This document shows positions 20,907 to 31,193 of a stretch of DNA of 64,000 nt, piece after piece. The DNA is taken from NCBI RefSeq assembly GCF_008831265.1, contig NZ_VTTH01000001.1:124001-188000 (forward strand). Reading direction: 5' to 3'. The stretch is from Lacisediminimonas profundi. Its GTDB lineage: Bacteria; Pseudomonadota; Gammaproteobacteria; Burkholderiales; Burkholderiaceae_D. Position 1 is the first letter of the stretch. The number at the start of each line of letters is the position of its first letter. The position numbers and the translations under genes are program-made. The notes under the pieces are model-generated. The model saw only the letters and a program-made list of their open reading frames with translations. It was not told the DNA's origin and searched no databases.

Positions 20907-23432
20907 CTAGGTGGCGGGCGCAGTATTGCTGCGAAACGCCAGCTTGGTGAGCGCCAGCCACAGGATGCTGCTCATGCCGAAACCCAGCGTGGCAACGAAT
21001 TCAGCAGCAGACAATGGCGAGAAATGAAATGCCTGGCTGATGCTGGGCAGGTACAAGACAAGCAGCAACATGACGATGGCGGCGCCCGCCACGATCAGCG
21101 GGATCCGATTGGATGACGTGAACACGCTTGCGATACCGCGGGTATCGGAGATGTTGGCAAAGATGAGCCCCAGGTTGGCGACCACCAATACTGAAAATGC
21201 AACGGCGCGCGCTTTCCCTTCCGGCAAGGAATCGATGGCCCAGACATAGGCAATCGCCACCAGGATCAGTGCGATCGATCCCTGCACAGCAGACCGGGCA
21301 AAGGTGGTCCGGTCAAGCAGCGGCGCATCGGATTTCCGCGGTGGACGACGCATGGCGTTCGCCTCTGACGCCTCGTTCTCGAAAGCCAGCGAGCAAGCGG
21401 GATCGATAATCAGTTCCAGGAAAGCGATATGCATCGGATACAGCAGGATCGGCAAGCCCATGAATGTCGGCAGCAAGGCAATGCCAGCTATGGGGACATG
21501 CACCGATAGCACGTAGGACATGGCGTTTTTCATGTTCGTGAAAATTCGCCTGCCGAGACGAATGGCGCGCACGATGGACGCGAAATTGTCGTCCAGCAGG
21601 ACCAGCGACGCCGCTTCGCGCGCCACATCCGTACCACGCCCGCCCATGGCGATGCCGACGTGGGCAGCTTTCAATGCCGGCGCATCGTTGACGCCGTCAC
21701 CGGTCATGGCGACGACCTCGCCGGCTGCCTTCAATGCCTGCACGATCCTCAGCTTTTGCTCCGGGGTGATGCGGGCGCAGACGTCGCAATCCTGCAGGCG
21801 CGATCGCAACTGGAGATCGTCCAGGGCATCCATCTGGTCGCCGCTCAGCACGTTGGCATGCGCCAGGCCAATTTGTTTTGCGATGCTGGCCGCCGTGCCC
21901 GGGTAGTCGCCGGTAATCATGATGACGCGGATACCTGCTTGCTTGCATTCCAGTACCGCAGCGGGGATTTCCGCACGTACCGGGTCTGCAAGTGCTACCA
22001 GTCCCAGGTACTCGAATGCAAAGTGATCCTGTGACGCCGGAAGCTCCATTCCGGAAAATTCCGCGCGAGCCACGGCAAGCACGCGCAAGCCCTGCCGTGC
22101 CAGGTCATTGATGTCCGCGTGCATTGCTTGCAGGGCCGCTTCATCAAGCCGGCACAATGCGGCGATGGCTTCGGGTGCGCCTTTTGCAGCGACGATCGAT
22201 TGACCCTCGGATTCGCCTTGCCAGACCTGGGACATGGCGCGCAGTTGGGCCGACAATGGATACTCCCTCGCCGGTGCGCCGCGCGATCCGATTCCGGTCT
22301 CGAATCTGTCCGCAAGCTGGTGGAACGCACGTTCCATCGGATCGAAAGGCTGCGGCTTGCTGGCCAGTGAAGCGAATTCGGCAAGTTGCAGGAAGCCAGA
22401 GCTAAGCGCACTGTCGCTACCGAGTTCGATGTGCGCGCCCGCAGCGCGCATCTGGACCACCGTCATGCGGTTTTCCGTGATTGTCCCGGTCTTGTCCGAA
22501 CAAAGCACTGTGATCGAGCCCAGGGTTTCGATCGCCGACAAGCGCCGGGTAAGAACCTGCGCCCGCGACAATCGCCACGCACCGATGGCGGGAAACACGG
22601 CCAGGATTACCGGGAATTCTTCCGGCAGCAAGGCCATCGACAGCGCAATTCCGGCAAGCACGGCCTGTAGCCAGTCGTCGTGAAGCCAGCCGTAGGCAAG
22701 GGTCAGCGCTATGCTGACCGCCAATCCGGCGATGGCGAGAATCCGGACTATTTTTCCCGTCTGGCGTTGCAGCGGAGATTGTTCCTTGGACAGGCTTTGC
22801 AGCGCCTTGCCGATCTTGCCCATTTCCGTGCGTGGCCCGGTCGAGGTCACCAGCGCCACGCCATCGCCCTGCACTACCAGCGTTCCTGACCAGACATAAG
22901 GGAGATCCTCGCCACCGGGCGCCGAAGGCGCGTCCGACTCGCTGCCGGCGCGCTTGCCGACCGGCCACGCTTCGCCAGTGAGAAGTGATTCGTCGATCTG
23001 GAGGTTGTTGGCCGACAGCAGCACGCCGTCGGCCGGCACCCGGTCGCCTTCCGAAAGCATCAGCAGGTCACCGCGCACCACTTCAATTCCCGGAATCCGG
23101 ATCCGCTCGCCATTGCGTTTTACCAGCGCGCGGGGACTGCTCAGGTCGCGCAATGCATCCAGTGCACGGGCGGTCTTGCCCTCCTGGAACAGCGTGATGC
23201 CGATGGTGATGCAGACCATGAACAGCAGCAACAAGCCCTCATGCAGGTCGCCGAGCACAAGGTAGAGTGCCGCGGCACCAACCAGCAACAGGAACATCGG
23301 CTCTCGGATCGCCTCCCACAGCACGTCCAGCCATTGGTGGCTGTCGGAGGGCAGGGCGTTGGGACCATCTTCAGCCAGGCGGCGCGCCGCTTCTTCAGTG
23401 GAAAGGCCTGTTGGTTCTGGTGTATCAGGCAT
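20907..23432 (-). CDS. Cation-transporting P-type ATPase (type II-like)
   Basis: An 841-residue ATP-driven membrane cation pump. Domains: an N-terminal cation-ATPase domain (GLSTEEAARRLAEDGPNALP), an actuator loop (DESLLTGEAWPVGK), the phosphorylation site CSDKTGTITENRMTV (Asp 313), the hinge TGDGVNDAPALKAAHVGIAMG, and about eight to ten membrane segments. The M4 motif is PEEFP rather than the PEGLP of SERCA-like calcium pumps, so the ion is uncertain. The frame is open to an ATG at 23513; the ATG at 23432 gives the typical N-terminus. The gene sits between an intact tRNA and a decayed tRNA copy, which suggests insertion at this locus. Confidence 0.87.
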   Translation of the reverse strand: MPDTPEPTGLSTEEAARRLAEDGPNALPSDSHQWLDVLWEAIREPMFLLLVGAAALYLVLGDLHEGLLLLFMVCITIGITLFQEGKTARALDALRDLSSPRALVKRNGERIRIPGIEVVRGDLLMLSEGDRVPADGVLLSANNLQIDESLLTGEAWPVGKRAGSESDAPSAPGGEDLPYVWSGTLVVQGDGVALVTSTGPRTEMGKIGKALQSLSKEQSPLQRQTGKIVRILAIAGLAVSIALTLAYGWLHDDWLQAVLAGIALSMALLPEEFPVILAVFPAIGAWRLSRAQVLTRRLSAIETLGSITVLCSDKTGTITENRMTVVQMRAAGAHIELGSDSALSSGFLQLAEFASLASKPQPFDPMERAFHQLADRFETGIGSRGAPAREYPLSAQLRAMSQVWQGESEGQSIVAAKGAPEAIAALCRLDEAALQAMHADINDLARQGLRVLAVARAEFSGMELPASQDHFAFEYLGLVALADPVRAEIPAAVLECKQAGIRVIMITGDYPGTAASIAKQIGLAHANVLSGDQMDALDDLQLRSRLQDCDVCARITPEQKLRIVQALKAAGEVVAMTGDGVNDAPALKAAHVGIAMGGRGTDVAREAASLVLLDDNFASIVRAIRLGRRIFTNMKNAMSYVLSVHVPIAGIALLPTFMGLPILLYPMHIAFLELIIDPACSLAFENEASEANAMRRPPRKSDAPLLDRTTFARSAVQGSIALILVAIAYVWAIDSLPEGKARAVAFSVLVVANLGLIFANISDTRGIASVFTSSNRIPLIVAGAAIVMLLLVLYLPSISQAFHFSPLSAAEFVATLGFGMSSILWLALTKLAFRSNTAPAT

Positions 23433-23729
23433 GGCGGTCCGGATGCATGAAAAGGTAGGGATCCTGCGAGAGGTTGATCTTGCCGGCGGCAGCCTGGTGC
23501 CGCATTGATTCACTCATGCTTCAAAATCCTGACTTGTTGATCTGGCCGGGGAGCCGCTGCGCTCTCCGGACGCCTATTGTGACGCGGTAATCCATGCACC
23601 GGTAATTTTGCGCCACTGCTCCCTGCATCAAGTATGTTGGCGCTGTAGCCGCATAACGGCTCATGCTACAATAGCCCCTTGATTCATAAGGGAAAGTGAA
23701 GGAAAGGGCAGGGTTCTGGCGCTAACGCG

Positions 23730-23786
23730 ATGCGATAGCGAGGTACTCACAATCCGTGCGGTGTTCGACTCACGGCAGGCCCACCA
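23730..23786 (+). pseudogene. Decayed tRNA 3' fragment, partial copy of the CAU tRNA
   Basis: Bases 23761-23786 match the last 26 bases of the intact tRNA (20804-20829), including the CCA end, with two mismatches in the acceptor strand. Upstream, ACTCA-C-AATCCGT echoes the anticodon loop and stem with a changed anticodon base. The T stem has a G-G clash and no 5' half can be folded. The remnant ends 6 bases before the helicase start codon. Confidence 0.75.
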
Positions 23787-23792
23787 TATACC

Positions 23793-25319
23793 ATGTCTGA
23801 TACCCAGTCTGACGCTGTACAAGAGACAGCAGAAATCCGTTTCGAAGACTTCGGGCTGTCCGCCGATATCCTCCGCGCCCTCTCCGACCAGGGCTATGTC
23901 CATCCGACTCCGATCCAGGCCCAGGCGATCCCGATCGTCCTGCAGGGGCGCGACGTCATGGGCGCTGCCCAGACCGGCACTGGCAAGACGGCCAGCTTTT
24001 CTCTGCCTATCATCCAGACACTGCTGCCGCAGGCGAGCACCAGTGCCTCGCCGGCCCGCCACCCGGTCCGTGCGCTGATACTGACGCCGACCCGCGAGTT
24101 GGCCGACCAGGTTGCTGAAAACGTGAAGGCCTATTCGCGCCACACGCCGCTGCGTTCGGCGGTCGTGTTCGGCGGCATCGACATGGCGCCGCAAACGGCC
24201 GCGCTGCGCGCCGGCGTCGAGATCCTGATCGCCACGCCCGGACGCCTGCTCGACCATGTGCAGCAAAAAACACTGAACCTGTCGCAGACCCAGATCCTGG
24301 TGCTGGATGAAGCCGATCGCATGCTCGACATGGGCTTCCTGCCCGACCTGCAGCGCATCATCAACCTGCTGCCGAAGAAGCGCCAGAGCTTGATGTTTTC
24401 GGCCACATTCTCGCCGGAGATCAAGAAGCTCGCATCGACCTTCCTGAACAACCCGCTGATGATCGAGGTCGCCCGCAGCAATGCCACCGCGGACCGCGTC
24501 ACGCAGACCGTGTACAAGGTCGGCGAAGACGACAAGCGCGATGCCGTCGCGCACATCATCAAGGGCCGCGCGCTGAAGCAGATCCTGGTGTTCTCCAACA
24601 CCAAGATCGGCGCATCGCGGCTGGCACGCCAGCTGGAACAGGAAGGCGTCAAGGCTTCTGCAATCCATGGCGACAAATCGCAGTCGGAGCGAATGGCGGC
24701 GCTGGACGCGTTCAAGAACGGCACGGTCGACGTGCTGGTTGCCACCGACGTGGCCGCGCGCGGACTGGATATTGCCGAACTGCCCTGCGTGATCAATTAC
24801 GACTTGCCGTACAACGCTGAAGACTATGTGCACCGCATTGGCCGCACCGGCCGTGCGGGCGCGTCGGGCGATGCGATCTCGCTGTGTACCGACAAGGATG
24901 TGCGCCTGCTGGCCGACATCGAGAAGATGATCCGCCAGAAGTTCGAGATCGAGGAATTGCCGGGCTTTGCCGGCGTCCGACACGGCGCGCACGCGCGGCG
25001 GCCGGAAGCAGGCGGTCGTGGCGACAGCTCGCGCAGCGAGAGCTCCCGTGGCGACAGGCCTCGCGGCGACAGATCCCGCAGCGAGAGCTCGCGTGGCGGC
25101 GACAGTTCCCGCAGCATCGCCGATGCTGGTGCAAGTGCCTATCCGTCAGCACCCCGCCGTGGCTCCCGTCCCGAAAAAGTGGATCCGTGGTTCCTGAAGC
25201 CGTACGAGCCGACGGCGACGCCTGCACCGCAAGCCGAACCGCGCAGCGAATCCACTGGGGCATCCGGCAAGCAGCAGCCCAAGAAGGCAGCACTGCTGGG
25301 CGGACTCACCCGGCGCTGA
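23793..25319 (+). CDS. rhlE: DEAD-box ATP-dependent RNA helicase (RhlE-like)
   Basis: A 508-residue RNA helicase. Motifs: Q motif FEDFGLSADILRAL and PTPIQAQAIP, Walker A AQTGTGKT (59-66), PTRELADQ, DEADRMLDMGF, SAT, VFSNTKIGASRLARQL, TDVAARGLDI and HRIGRTGRAG. The last 120 residues are a low-complexity tail rich in Ser, Arg, Gly and Asp with SRSESSRGD-type repeats, likely an RNA-binding disordered region. It may act in ribosome assembly or mRNA turnover in the cold; the exact substrate cannot be told. The tRNA remnant is immediately upstream. Confidence 0.9.
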   Translation: MSDTQSDAVQETAEIRFEDFGLSADILRALSDQGYVHPTPIQAQAIPIVLQGRDVMGAAQTGTGKTASFSLPIIQTLLPQASTSASPARHPVRALILTPTRELADQVAENVKAYSRHTPLRSAVVFGGIDMAPQTAALRAGVEILIATPGRLLDHVQQKTLNLSQTQILVLDEADRMLDMGFLPDLQRIINLLPKKRQSLMFSATFSPEIKKLASTFLNNPLMIEVARSNATADRVTQTVYKVGEDDKRDAVAHIIKGRALKQILVFSNTKIGASRLARQLEQEGVKASAIHGDKSQSERMAALDAFKNGTVDVLVATDVAARGLDIAELPCVINYDLPYNAEDYVHRIGRTGRAGASGDAISLCTDKDVRLLADIEKMIRQKFEIEELPGFAGVRHGAHARRPEAGGRGDSSRSESSRGDRPRGDRSRSESSRGGDSSRSIADAGASAYPSAPRRGSRPEKVDPWFLKPYEPTATPAPQAEPRSESTGASGKQQPKKAALLGGLTRR

Positions 25320-25331
25320 TTGTCATGGCGC

Positions 25332-26228
25332 TCAGGCCTTGGTCGCCTGCTCGCGCTCCCGTAGTCGCTGCTCCCATCCGGTGGCAGCGACAGCCCAGAA
25401 CCTGGCGGCGGTCGCCGCCTCCTCCGTAGCCGCTAATCCGAGAAACGCCGCAGCGCGTTTCAGCGGCTGCAGTGGATCGCCCAGGTCCAGCGCCATCGCG
25501 CCCGTCTGCTTGGACAGCTTCTCCCCCTGTGCGTTGGTCACCGTGGGTACATGGAGGTAGGTTGGCGTGGGCAATCCCAGCAAGCGCTGCAGCCAGATCT
25601 GGCGCGGCGTTGAATCCAGCAGGTCAGCGCCGCGAACCACGTCGGTCACACCCTGCGCCGCATCGTCCACCACCACCGCCAGCTGGTAAGCCCAGTAGCC
25701 GTCCGCCCGGCGCAGCACGAAATCACCGACTTGCGCAGCGAGGTCCTGTGACACGTCGCCGAACCAGCGATCGTGGAACTGTATCCGCGACGCCGGATCG
25801 CCGGCGGCCGGAACCCGCACCCGCAGGGCGCGTGACGCGCGGCCGGCCGGCAGGCCGGCGCGGCAGGTTCCGGGATAGACCGGCGCACCATCGCTGGCAA
25901 TGCCAGTGTGCGAGTCGGCAATCTCCCGGCGCGTACAGGCGCAGGGAAACACGTGCTGCCCTAGCTGATCGCAGGCTTGCTGGTAAAGCGCTTTGCGCTG
26001 GCTTTGCCATACCACTTCGCCATCCCATTGCATGCCCAGCACGCGCAGCGTGCGCATGATGTCCTCGGCGGAACCGGGGACGGTGCGCGCTTCGTCGACA
26101 TCTTCGATGCGCAGCAGCCACTGGCCGCCGTGTACGCGGGCATCGAGGAAGGAGGCCAGCGCCGCTACCAGCGAACCGGCATGCAGCGCGCCGCTGGGCG
26201 AGGGGGCGAAGCGGCCGACATAACTCAT
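25332..26228 (-). CDS. gluQ: Glutamyl-Q tRNA(Asp) synthetase
   Basis: A truncated glutamyl-tRNA synthetase paralogue that attaches glutamate to queuosine at position 34 of tRNA-Asp. At 298 residues it lacks the anticodon-binding domain. The HIGH-like site is in [16 protein letters not shown] (5-20), the KMSKS-like loop is EKLSKQ, and the zinc-site cysteines are in [10 protein letters not shown] and [22 protein letters not shown] is also typical. It is convergent with the helicase gene and 85 bases downstream of trhO. Confidence 0.93.
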   Translation of the reverse strand: MSYVGRFAPSPSGALHAGSLVAALASFLDARVHGGQWLLRIEDVDEARTVPGSAEDIMRTLRVLGMQWDGEVVWQSQRKALYQQACDQLGQHVFPCACTRREIADSHTGIASDGAPVYPGTCRAGLPAGRASRALRVRVPAAGDPASRIQFHDRWFGDVSQDLAAQVGDFVLRRADGYWAYQLAVVVDDAAQGVTDVVRGADLLDSTPRQIWLQRLLGLPTPTYLHVPTVTNAQGEKLSKQTGAMALDLGDPLQPLKRAAAFLGLAATEEAATAARFWAVAATGWEQRLREREQATKA

Positions 26229-26313
26229 CCTCGGGATACCTTCGGCAGGGGCCGCTGCGCTGCCAGCGCTCAGCCGCGCGGGCAGCGCAAGGGGAGGGGG
26301 AAAGCGGGGGTGA

Positions 26314-27162
26314 TCAGGCTTCCACCAGCACGCAATGCGGGCATGACTTGCCCGGAATGTACGAAGGGGAAAGTTGCTCGCGCGGCATCACCACCGAGCG
26401 GCACGCAAAGCACTGGGTCGCTTCGGTGGCCTCGAGCTGTGGATTGAGCGCGGTCCGGTGGTCGAAGACGAAACAGTCGCCGGTGTAATGGGCGCCGCCC
26501 ACTTCCTCGAAATACTTGAGGATGCCGCCTTCGAGCTGGTACACGCTCTCGTAGCCGATGTTGTGCATGTGGATGGCCGCCTTCTCGCAGCGGATGCCGC
26601 CGGTGCAGAAGGTCACCACGGTCTTGTCCGCCAGCTCGTTGCGATGGGCTTCGATCACTGCCGGGAACTCACTGAATTTCTCGATGCGGTAGTCGATCGT
26701 GTCATCAAATGTGCCGACGTCGACTTCGAAGGCGTTGCGGGTATCGACCATCACGACCGGCTTGCCGTCGTCGTCATGCCCCTGGTCGAGCCAGCGTTTC
26801 AGGGTGGTAGCCGTGACTACCGGCGCCCGCCCCAGTTCCGGCTTGATCAGCGGATTCTTCATGGTAATGATCTCGCGCTTCAACTTCACCAGCATGCGGT
26901 TGAAAGGCTGCTCGTCGGAGTAGCTTTCCTTCACTTCGAGGTCGGCAAAGCGCGGATCGTCGCGCAGCCAGGCGAGGAAGCGATCGACCGATGCGCGGCT
27001 GCCGGCGACGAACAGGTTGATGCCTTCGGGTGACAGCAGGATGGTGCCCTTCAGCGCCAGTTCGGCGCAGATTGCCTGGAACGCTGCACGGCGTTCGGCA
27101 GTGTCGTCGAAGGTGATGAATTTATAAGCGGCGATGTTGACGATGGGATGTGTGGCGGGCAT
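26314..27162 (-). CDS. trhO: tRNA uridine(34) hydroxylase, rhodanese family
   Basis: A UPF0176/YceA-type protein; homologues hydroxylate uridine 34 of tRNA on the way to cmo5U and mo5U. The 282 residues comprise an N-terminal acylphosphatase-like part ([18 protein letters not shown]), a rhodanese domain with [15 protein letters not shown] and the active-site loop [12 protein letters not shown] (Cys 186), and a C-terminal Cys-rich stretch CFACRS...CPHC that could bind a metal. Next to gluQ, another wobble-base modification enzyme, which is a sensible functional pairing. Confidence 0.92.
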   Translation of the reverse strand: MPATHPIVNIAAYKFITFDDTAERRAAFQAICAELALKGTILLSPEGINLFVAGSRASVDRFLAWLRDDPRFADLEVKESYSDEQPFNRMLVKLKREIITMKNPLIKPELGRAPVVTATTLKRWLDQGHDDDGKPVVMVDTRNAFEVDVGTFDDTIDYRIEKFSEFPAVIEAHRNELADKTVVTFCTGGIRCEKAAIHMHNIGYESVYQLEGGILKYFEEVGGAHYTGDCFVFDHRTALNPQLEATEATQCFACRSVVMPREQLSPSYIPGKSCPHCVLVEA

Positions 27163-27315
27163 GCTGTGGAATTCCGGTAAGTCTTTGATTCCTCGGAATT
27201 ATACTGGACGGGAGGGCCGGCGGCCAGCCGGCGGTGACGGCCACGGCTGGGACCGGGGCCTCGCCAGCGGCCGTGAATGAGAGCGCGTCAGGGGCGTGTT
27301 TCAGCGGGGCGTGTT

Positions 27316-29352
27316 TCAGGGCGTGCGCAGGTGATCCACCAGCGCTTCGATTTTTGCCGATGGCGGCCGGGTCAGCAGGCTGCCGATGACGATGGCGGCG
27401 AAGCCGGCCGGGACGCCGAACACGGCCGCCGAGTTGGCAGCGATGCCATACCATTGATTCAGGGTCGAACCACCGAGAGCGGGGCTGGTGCACAGCATGT
27501 AGGCGACGCAGGCGGAAAAGCCGGTGATGATGCCGGCCACGGCGCCGAACGCATTGGCACGTTTCCAGAACACGCCCAGCACCAGCGCCGGGAACAGCGT
27601 CGAGGCCGCCAGCGAGAACGCAGCGCCGACCACGGACAGGATGTCGCCCGGCTTCAGTGAAGCAGCATAGGCCGCCACCAGGGCCACCACCAGCAACAGC
27701 AACTTGGAGACCGTGACCCGCTTCTGGGTCGAGGCGGTGGGGTCGATGGTCTTGTAGTAGGTGTCATGCGAAAGGGCGTTCGAGATCGTCAGCAGCAGGC
27801 CGTCCGCCGTCGACAGCGCCGCCGCCAATCCACCCGCAGCCACCAGGCCCGAAACGACATATGGCAGCCCGGCGATCTCCGGCGTGGCCAGCACCAGCAT
27901 GTCGGCATCCATGGAAATCTCGGCGAACTGCACCAGGCCGTCGCCATTGATGTCGACGATGCTGACCAGCGGATTGATCTTGTCGATGTTGGCCCAATAG
28001 CTGACCCAGGTGGGAAGCCGAGTGAAGTCGGTTCCTACCAGCGAAGTCAGGATGTCGTATTTGACCAGTACCGCCAAAGCCGGCACCGCGGTATAGACCA
28101 GCATGATGAAAAACAGCGACCAGAACACCGAACGGCGTGCTTCCGCCACGCTTGGCGTGGTGTAGTAGCGCACCAGGATGTGCGGCAGCGCGGCCGTACC
28201 CATCATCAGGCTGAGCACCAGGGCCAGGAAGTTGTTGCGTTTTTCGTCAGAGGTTTCGCGGTTCGGTCCGGGGAAGGGTTCGGCCTGTTTTATCGGTGGC
28301 GCTGCCCGCGCCAGTGCCAGCTTGCGTTGTTCGTTCCACACACGGCGCGCCTCGTCCGGGTCTTTCGGGTATGAGGCCGCCTCCCGCGCGGCCGCTTTGA
28401 TTTCAAGCAGCGAAGCGTTGCCCGATTTCAGTTCCTGCACCCGTTGTTGCGCTACCAGCCGGCCTTCCTCCCATGAGGCTGGCAGGCGCACCAGCATCTC
28501 GTCGTAGGTTTCCGCTTTACGCTGGAACACCGCGCGCACTTGCAGTTCGCCGGGTTCGACGGCCAGCGCCTTCTCTTTTTCGCTCAGCTTGGCGAGCGTG
28601 GCGCCATATGCCACTTGCGGCAGCGGCACGCTGGTGTGCTTGGCAGCCAGCCAGGTCACCGGAATCAGGTAGGCAAACACGATGATGATGTACTGCGCAA
28701 TCTGGGTCCACGTGATGGCGCGCATGCCGCCCAGGAAGGAGCACACCAGTATGCTCGCCAGTCCGAGGAAGATGCCCACCGAAAAATCGATGCCGGTGAA
28801 GCGCGACGTGATCAGGCCCACGCCATAGATCTGGGCCACCACATAGGTGAACGAGATGGCAATGGTTGCCAGTGCGCCGATGATGCGCACGAAGTCGCCG
28901 CCGGCCTGGCCGGCAAAGCGGGCGGCCAGGAAATCGGGCACCGTGTACTGCCCGAACTTGCGCAGATAAGGCGCAATCAGCAGCGCCACCAGGCAATACC
29001 CGCCGGTCCATCCCATGATGTAGGCCAGCCCGTCGAAGCCCTGCAGGTAAAGTCCGCCGGCCAGGCTGATGAAGGTGGCTGCCGACATCCAGTCGGCGGC
29101 AGTCGCCATGCCGTTGAACACTGCCGGCACCCGGCGTCCGGCCACGTAGTACTCGGTCACATCGGAGGTGCGGCTCAGGAAGCCGATTCCGGCGTACAGC
29201 ACGATGGTCGAGAAAATGAACAGGTAGCCTATCCATACCCGGGGAAAGCCTTCCCGCTCCAGTATCGCCAGCGCCGCCAGCAGCAGCACGAAACCGATCG
29301 TGTACCAGATGTAGTAGCGCGCAAGCCGGCTTGAAAAACTATTTGTCGCCAT
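27316..29352 (-). CDS. Sodium:solute symporter, VC_2705-type large subunit
   Basis: A 678-residue SSS-family transporter with about 13 predicted membrane helices. I start it at the ATG at 29352 (MATNSFSSRLARYYIWYT). Family blocks include VTEYYVAGRRVPAVFNGMATAADWMSAATF and GWTGGYCLVALLIAPYLRKFGQ. A soluble insertion of roughly 120 residues (about 245-365, rich in Glu/Arg/Lys) splits the membrane domain, as in the VC_2705 subgroup. The substrate is unknown; acetate- or other monocarboxylate-type cargo is plausible from distant ActP similarity. It overlaps the DUF4212 gene by 14 bases and belongs to an operon led by a two-component system. Confidence 0.88.
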   Translation of the reverse strand: MATNSFSSRLARYYIWYTIGFVLLLAALAILEREGFPRVWIGYLFIFSTIVLYAGIGFLSRTSDVTEYYVAGRRVPAVFNGMATAADWMSAATFISLAGGLYLQGFDGLAYIMGWTGGYCLVALLIAPYLRKFGQYTVPDFLAARFAGQAGGDFVRIIGALATIAISFTYVVAQIYGVGLITSRFTGIDFSVGIFLGLASILVCSFLGGMRAITWTQIAQYIIIVFAYLIPVTWLAAKHTSVPLPQVAYGATLAKLSEKEKALAVEPGELQVRAVFQRKAETYDEMLVRLPASWEEGRLVAQQRVQELKSGNASLLEIKAAAREAASYPKDPDEARRVWNEQRKLALARAAPPIKQAEPFPGPNRETSDEKRNNFLALVLSLMMGTAALPHILVRYYTTPSVAEARRSVFWSLFFIMLVYTAVPALAVLVKYDILTSLVGTDFTRLPTWVSYWANIDKINPLVSIVDINGDGLVQFAEISMDADMLVLATPEIAGLPYVVSGLVAAGGLAAALSTADGLLLTISNALSHDTYYKTIDPTASTQKRVTVSKLLLLVVALVAAYAASLKPGDILSVVGAAFSLAASTLFPALVLGVFWKRANAFGAVAGIITGFSACVAYMLCTSPALGGSTLNQWYGIAANSAAVFGVPAGFAAIVIGSLLTRPPSAKIEALVDHLRTP

Positions 29353-29611
29353 CGCTCGCCCGCACCTGGTATTTCGCGTCAAGCCGGCCCATCCACCATG
29401 CATAGGCGCCGATGATCGCCACATAGACCAGTACCGATCCCTGGGCTGCCATGTAGAAGGAGACCGGCCAGCCGAGCAGCGTCAGGCCGGTCAGCTCGCG
29501 GGCGTACCAGATTGACAGGAAGGTGACGGCGAACCAGATGGCAAGCAACAGCAGCGTGACTTGCCGTGTCCGCAGCCAGTGCCGTTGCCGGTGTTCGGGC
29601 GGAATGCGCAT
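29339..29611 (-). CDS. DUF4212 small membrane protein, putative symporter small subunit
   Basis: A 90-residue protein with two membrane helices (about 17-38 and 49-72) and the signature RQVTLLLLAIWFAVTFLSIWYARELTG, followed by GWPVSFYMAAQGSVLVYV. The DUF4212 family is nearly always encoded just before a VC_2705-type symporter, as here. Its start codon abuts the stop of the sensor kinase, and its end overlaps the symporter start, so the four genes are probably translated in series. Confidence 0.9.
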   Translation of the reverse strand: MRIPPEHRQRHWLRTRQVTLLLLAIWFAVTFLSIWYARELTGLTLLGWPVSFYMAAQGSVLVYVAIIGAYAWWMGRLDAKYQVRASDGDK

Positions 29612-31189
29612 TCAGTCGTTCTCCTTTGCATCGGCGGGAGGATGCAGCTTCAGCGTCAGGCGGAACAGGCTGCCGGGGCATTTCGGATCATGGCTGCGCG
29701 GATTGTTGTAGACGTCGATCTCCGCCTCGTGCTGCTGCGCAATCTCGCGCACGATCGCCAGGCCAAGCCCGCTGCCCTCGGTCTGGCTGCCCAGTATCCG
29801 GTAGAAGCGTTCGAAGATGTGCGAGCGCTCGGCGGGCGGTATGCCAGGGCCGGTGTCTTCCACTTCAAGGAAGGCACGCCCGGCGTCCTCGTCGACCCGC
29901 ACCCTGATCGTGACGCTGCCGCCGGCTGGGGTGTAGCGCAGCGCATTGTCGACCAGGTTGTTCAGCAACTCGCGCAGCATGGTCGCATTGCCGTCGATCA
30001 TGACCTCCCGGCCCGGCTGTTCGAAGCCAAGGTCGATCCGGCGTGCCAGTGCGGTCTGCACCCACTCCTGCACCACATTGCGTGCCATTGCAGTCAGTTC
30101 CACGGCCGTGAACGGCGTCGCCTGCGGTGTCTGGTTCTCGGCGCGTGCCAGCGCCAGCAGCTGGTTCACCAGGCGGGTCGCGGTCTCCGAACTTTTTGAT
30201 AGCTGCTCCAGTGAGCGATGTATCTCGTCCGGACTGGTCTGTCGCAGGGCCAGCTCAGATTGCATGCGCATGCCGGCCAGGGGGGTTTTCATCTGATGCG
30301 CCGCATCGGCAATGAAGCGCTTCTGCAACTGTATGCTTTGCGACAGCCGGTCCAGCAATTCATTAAGCGAACCCACCAGCGGTGCGATTTCCTCCGGCAC
30401 ATGGCCCGATTCGATCGGACTCAGGTCGTCGGCACGCCGTGCCCGTATACGCTGCTGCAGTTCGGTCAGGGGCGATAGCCCGCGCGACAGCGCGAACCAC
30501 ACCAGCGCGAGCGCAATCGGCAGGATCAGGAACTCCGGCAGGATCACGCCCTTGATGATCTGGTTGGCCAGTTGCACCCTTTTGTCGAGCGTCTCCCCGA
30601 CCTGGACCAGCACCATTCGGCGCCCTTCCGCACGCGTGACGCCGGAAGGGGCGTGGGATGGGGTGTGATTCAGGTCGAGGTAGGTATAGGCGATGCGGAC
30701 TTCGGCATTGCGCATCACGTCCGTACGCAGTTGCACCGCCCACGGCTGCCGGTTTTCCTCGTCGGGTGGCGGCGGCATGTCGCGATCACCGTCGATGTGG
30801 TCGCCGGCAGGGCCGACGATCTGGAAGAACACGTTGTCGACATCGTCCGCGCGCAGTATGTCCTTGGTCGACGTCGGCAGCGGTGCCACCACGCGACCGT
30901 CGGACTCCTTGACCTGCTGCGCCAGCACGGTGACGCGGTCGTCCAGGGCCCGGTCGAATGGATGATTTGCAATCGACTTCGCAACCAGGAATGTGACCGC
31001 AATGCTGACCGGCCACAGGAGCAGCAGCGGAACCAGCATCCAGTCGAGGATCTCGCCGAACAGCGAGCGCTGCATCGGCTCCGGATGCTCGGTCTCGTCG
31101 GCAGGATCGGGAAAGGCAGCGCTGGCCGGTGGCTCGACAACTGCCGGCGCAGCCTGTCCCTGCACGGCCGGACGCGCGCCAGGAAGCAT
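29612..31189 (-). CDS. Sensor histidine kinase (TctE/QseC-like)
   Basis: A 525-residue membrane kinase from the ATG at 31189 (MLPGARPAVQG), which follows the regulator gene by 4 bases. After a Pro/Ala-rich cytoplasmic leader come a first membrane helix, a periplasmic 2CSK-type sensor region (RVTVLAQQVKESDGRV, then a tyrosine-rich part), and a second helix. Next are a HAMP-like segment, the H box ADAAHQMKTPLAGMR, N box LLNNLVDNALRYTP, and G boxes VEDTGPGIPP and GSGLGLAIV. It presumably phosphorylates the neighbouring OmpR-type regulator and may sense the symporter substrate or its uptake. Confidence 0.9.
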   Translation of the reverse strand: MLPGARPAVQGQAAPAVVEPPASAAFPDPADETEHPEPMQRSLFGEILDWMLVPLLLLWPVSIAVTFLVAKSIANHPFDRALDDRVTVLAQQVKESDGRVVAPLPTSTKDILRADDVDNVFFQIVGPAGDHIDGDRDMPPPPDEENRQPWAVQLRTDVMRNAEVRIAYTYLDLNHTPSHAPSGVTRAEGRRMVLVQVGETLDKRVQLANQIIKGVILPEFLILPIALALVWFALSRGLSPLTELQQRIRARRADDLSPIESGHVPEEIAPLVGSLNELLDRLSQSIQLQKRFIADAAHQMKTPLAGMRMQSELALRQTSPDEIHRSLEQLSKSSETATRLVNQLLALARAENQTPQATPFTAVELTAMARNVVQEWVQTALARRIDLGFEQPGREVMIDGNATMLRELLNNLVDNALRYTPAGGSVTIRVRVDEDAGRAFLEVEDTGPGIPPAERSHIFERFYRILGSQTEGSGLGLAIVREIAQQHEAEIDVYNNPRSHDPKCPGSLFRLTLKLHPPADAKEND

Positions 31190-31193
31190 GCTT

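Noticed and set aside
23701-23786. A second functional tRNA gene before the helicase
   Set aside because: Only the 3' third is recognisable; the T stem has a mismatch and no acceptor 5' strand or D arm can be folded.
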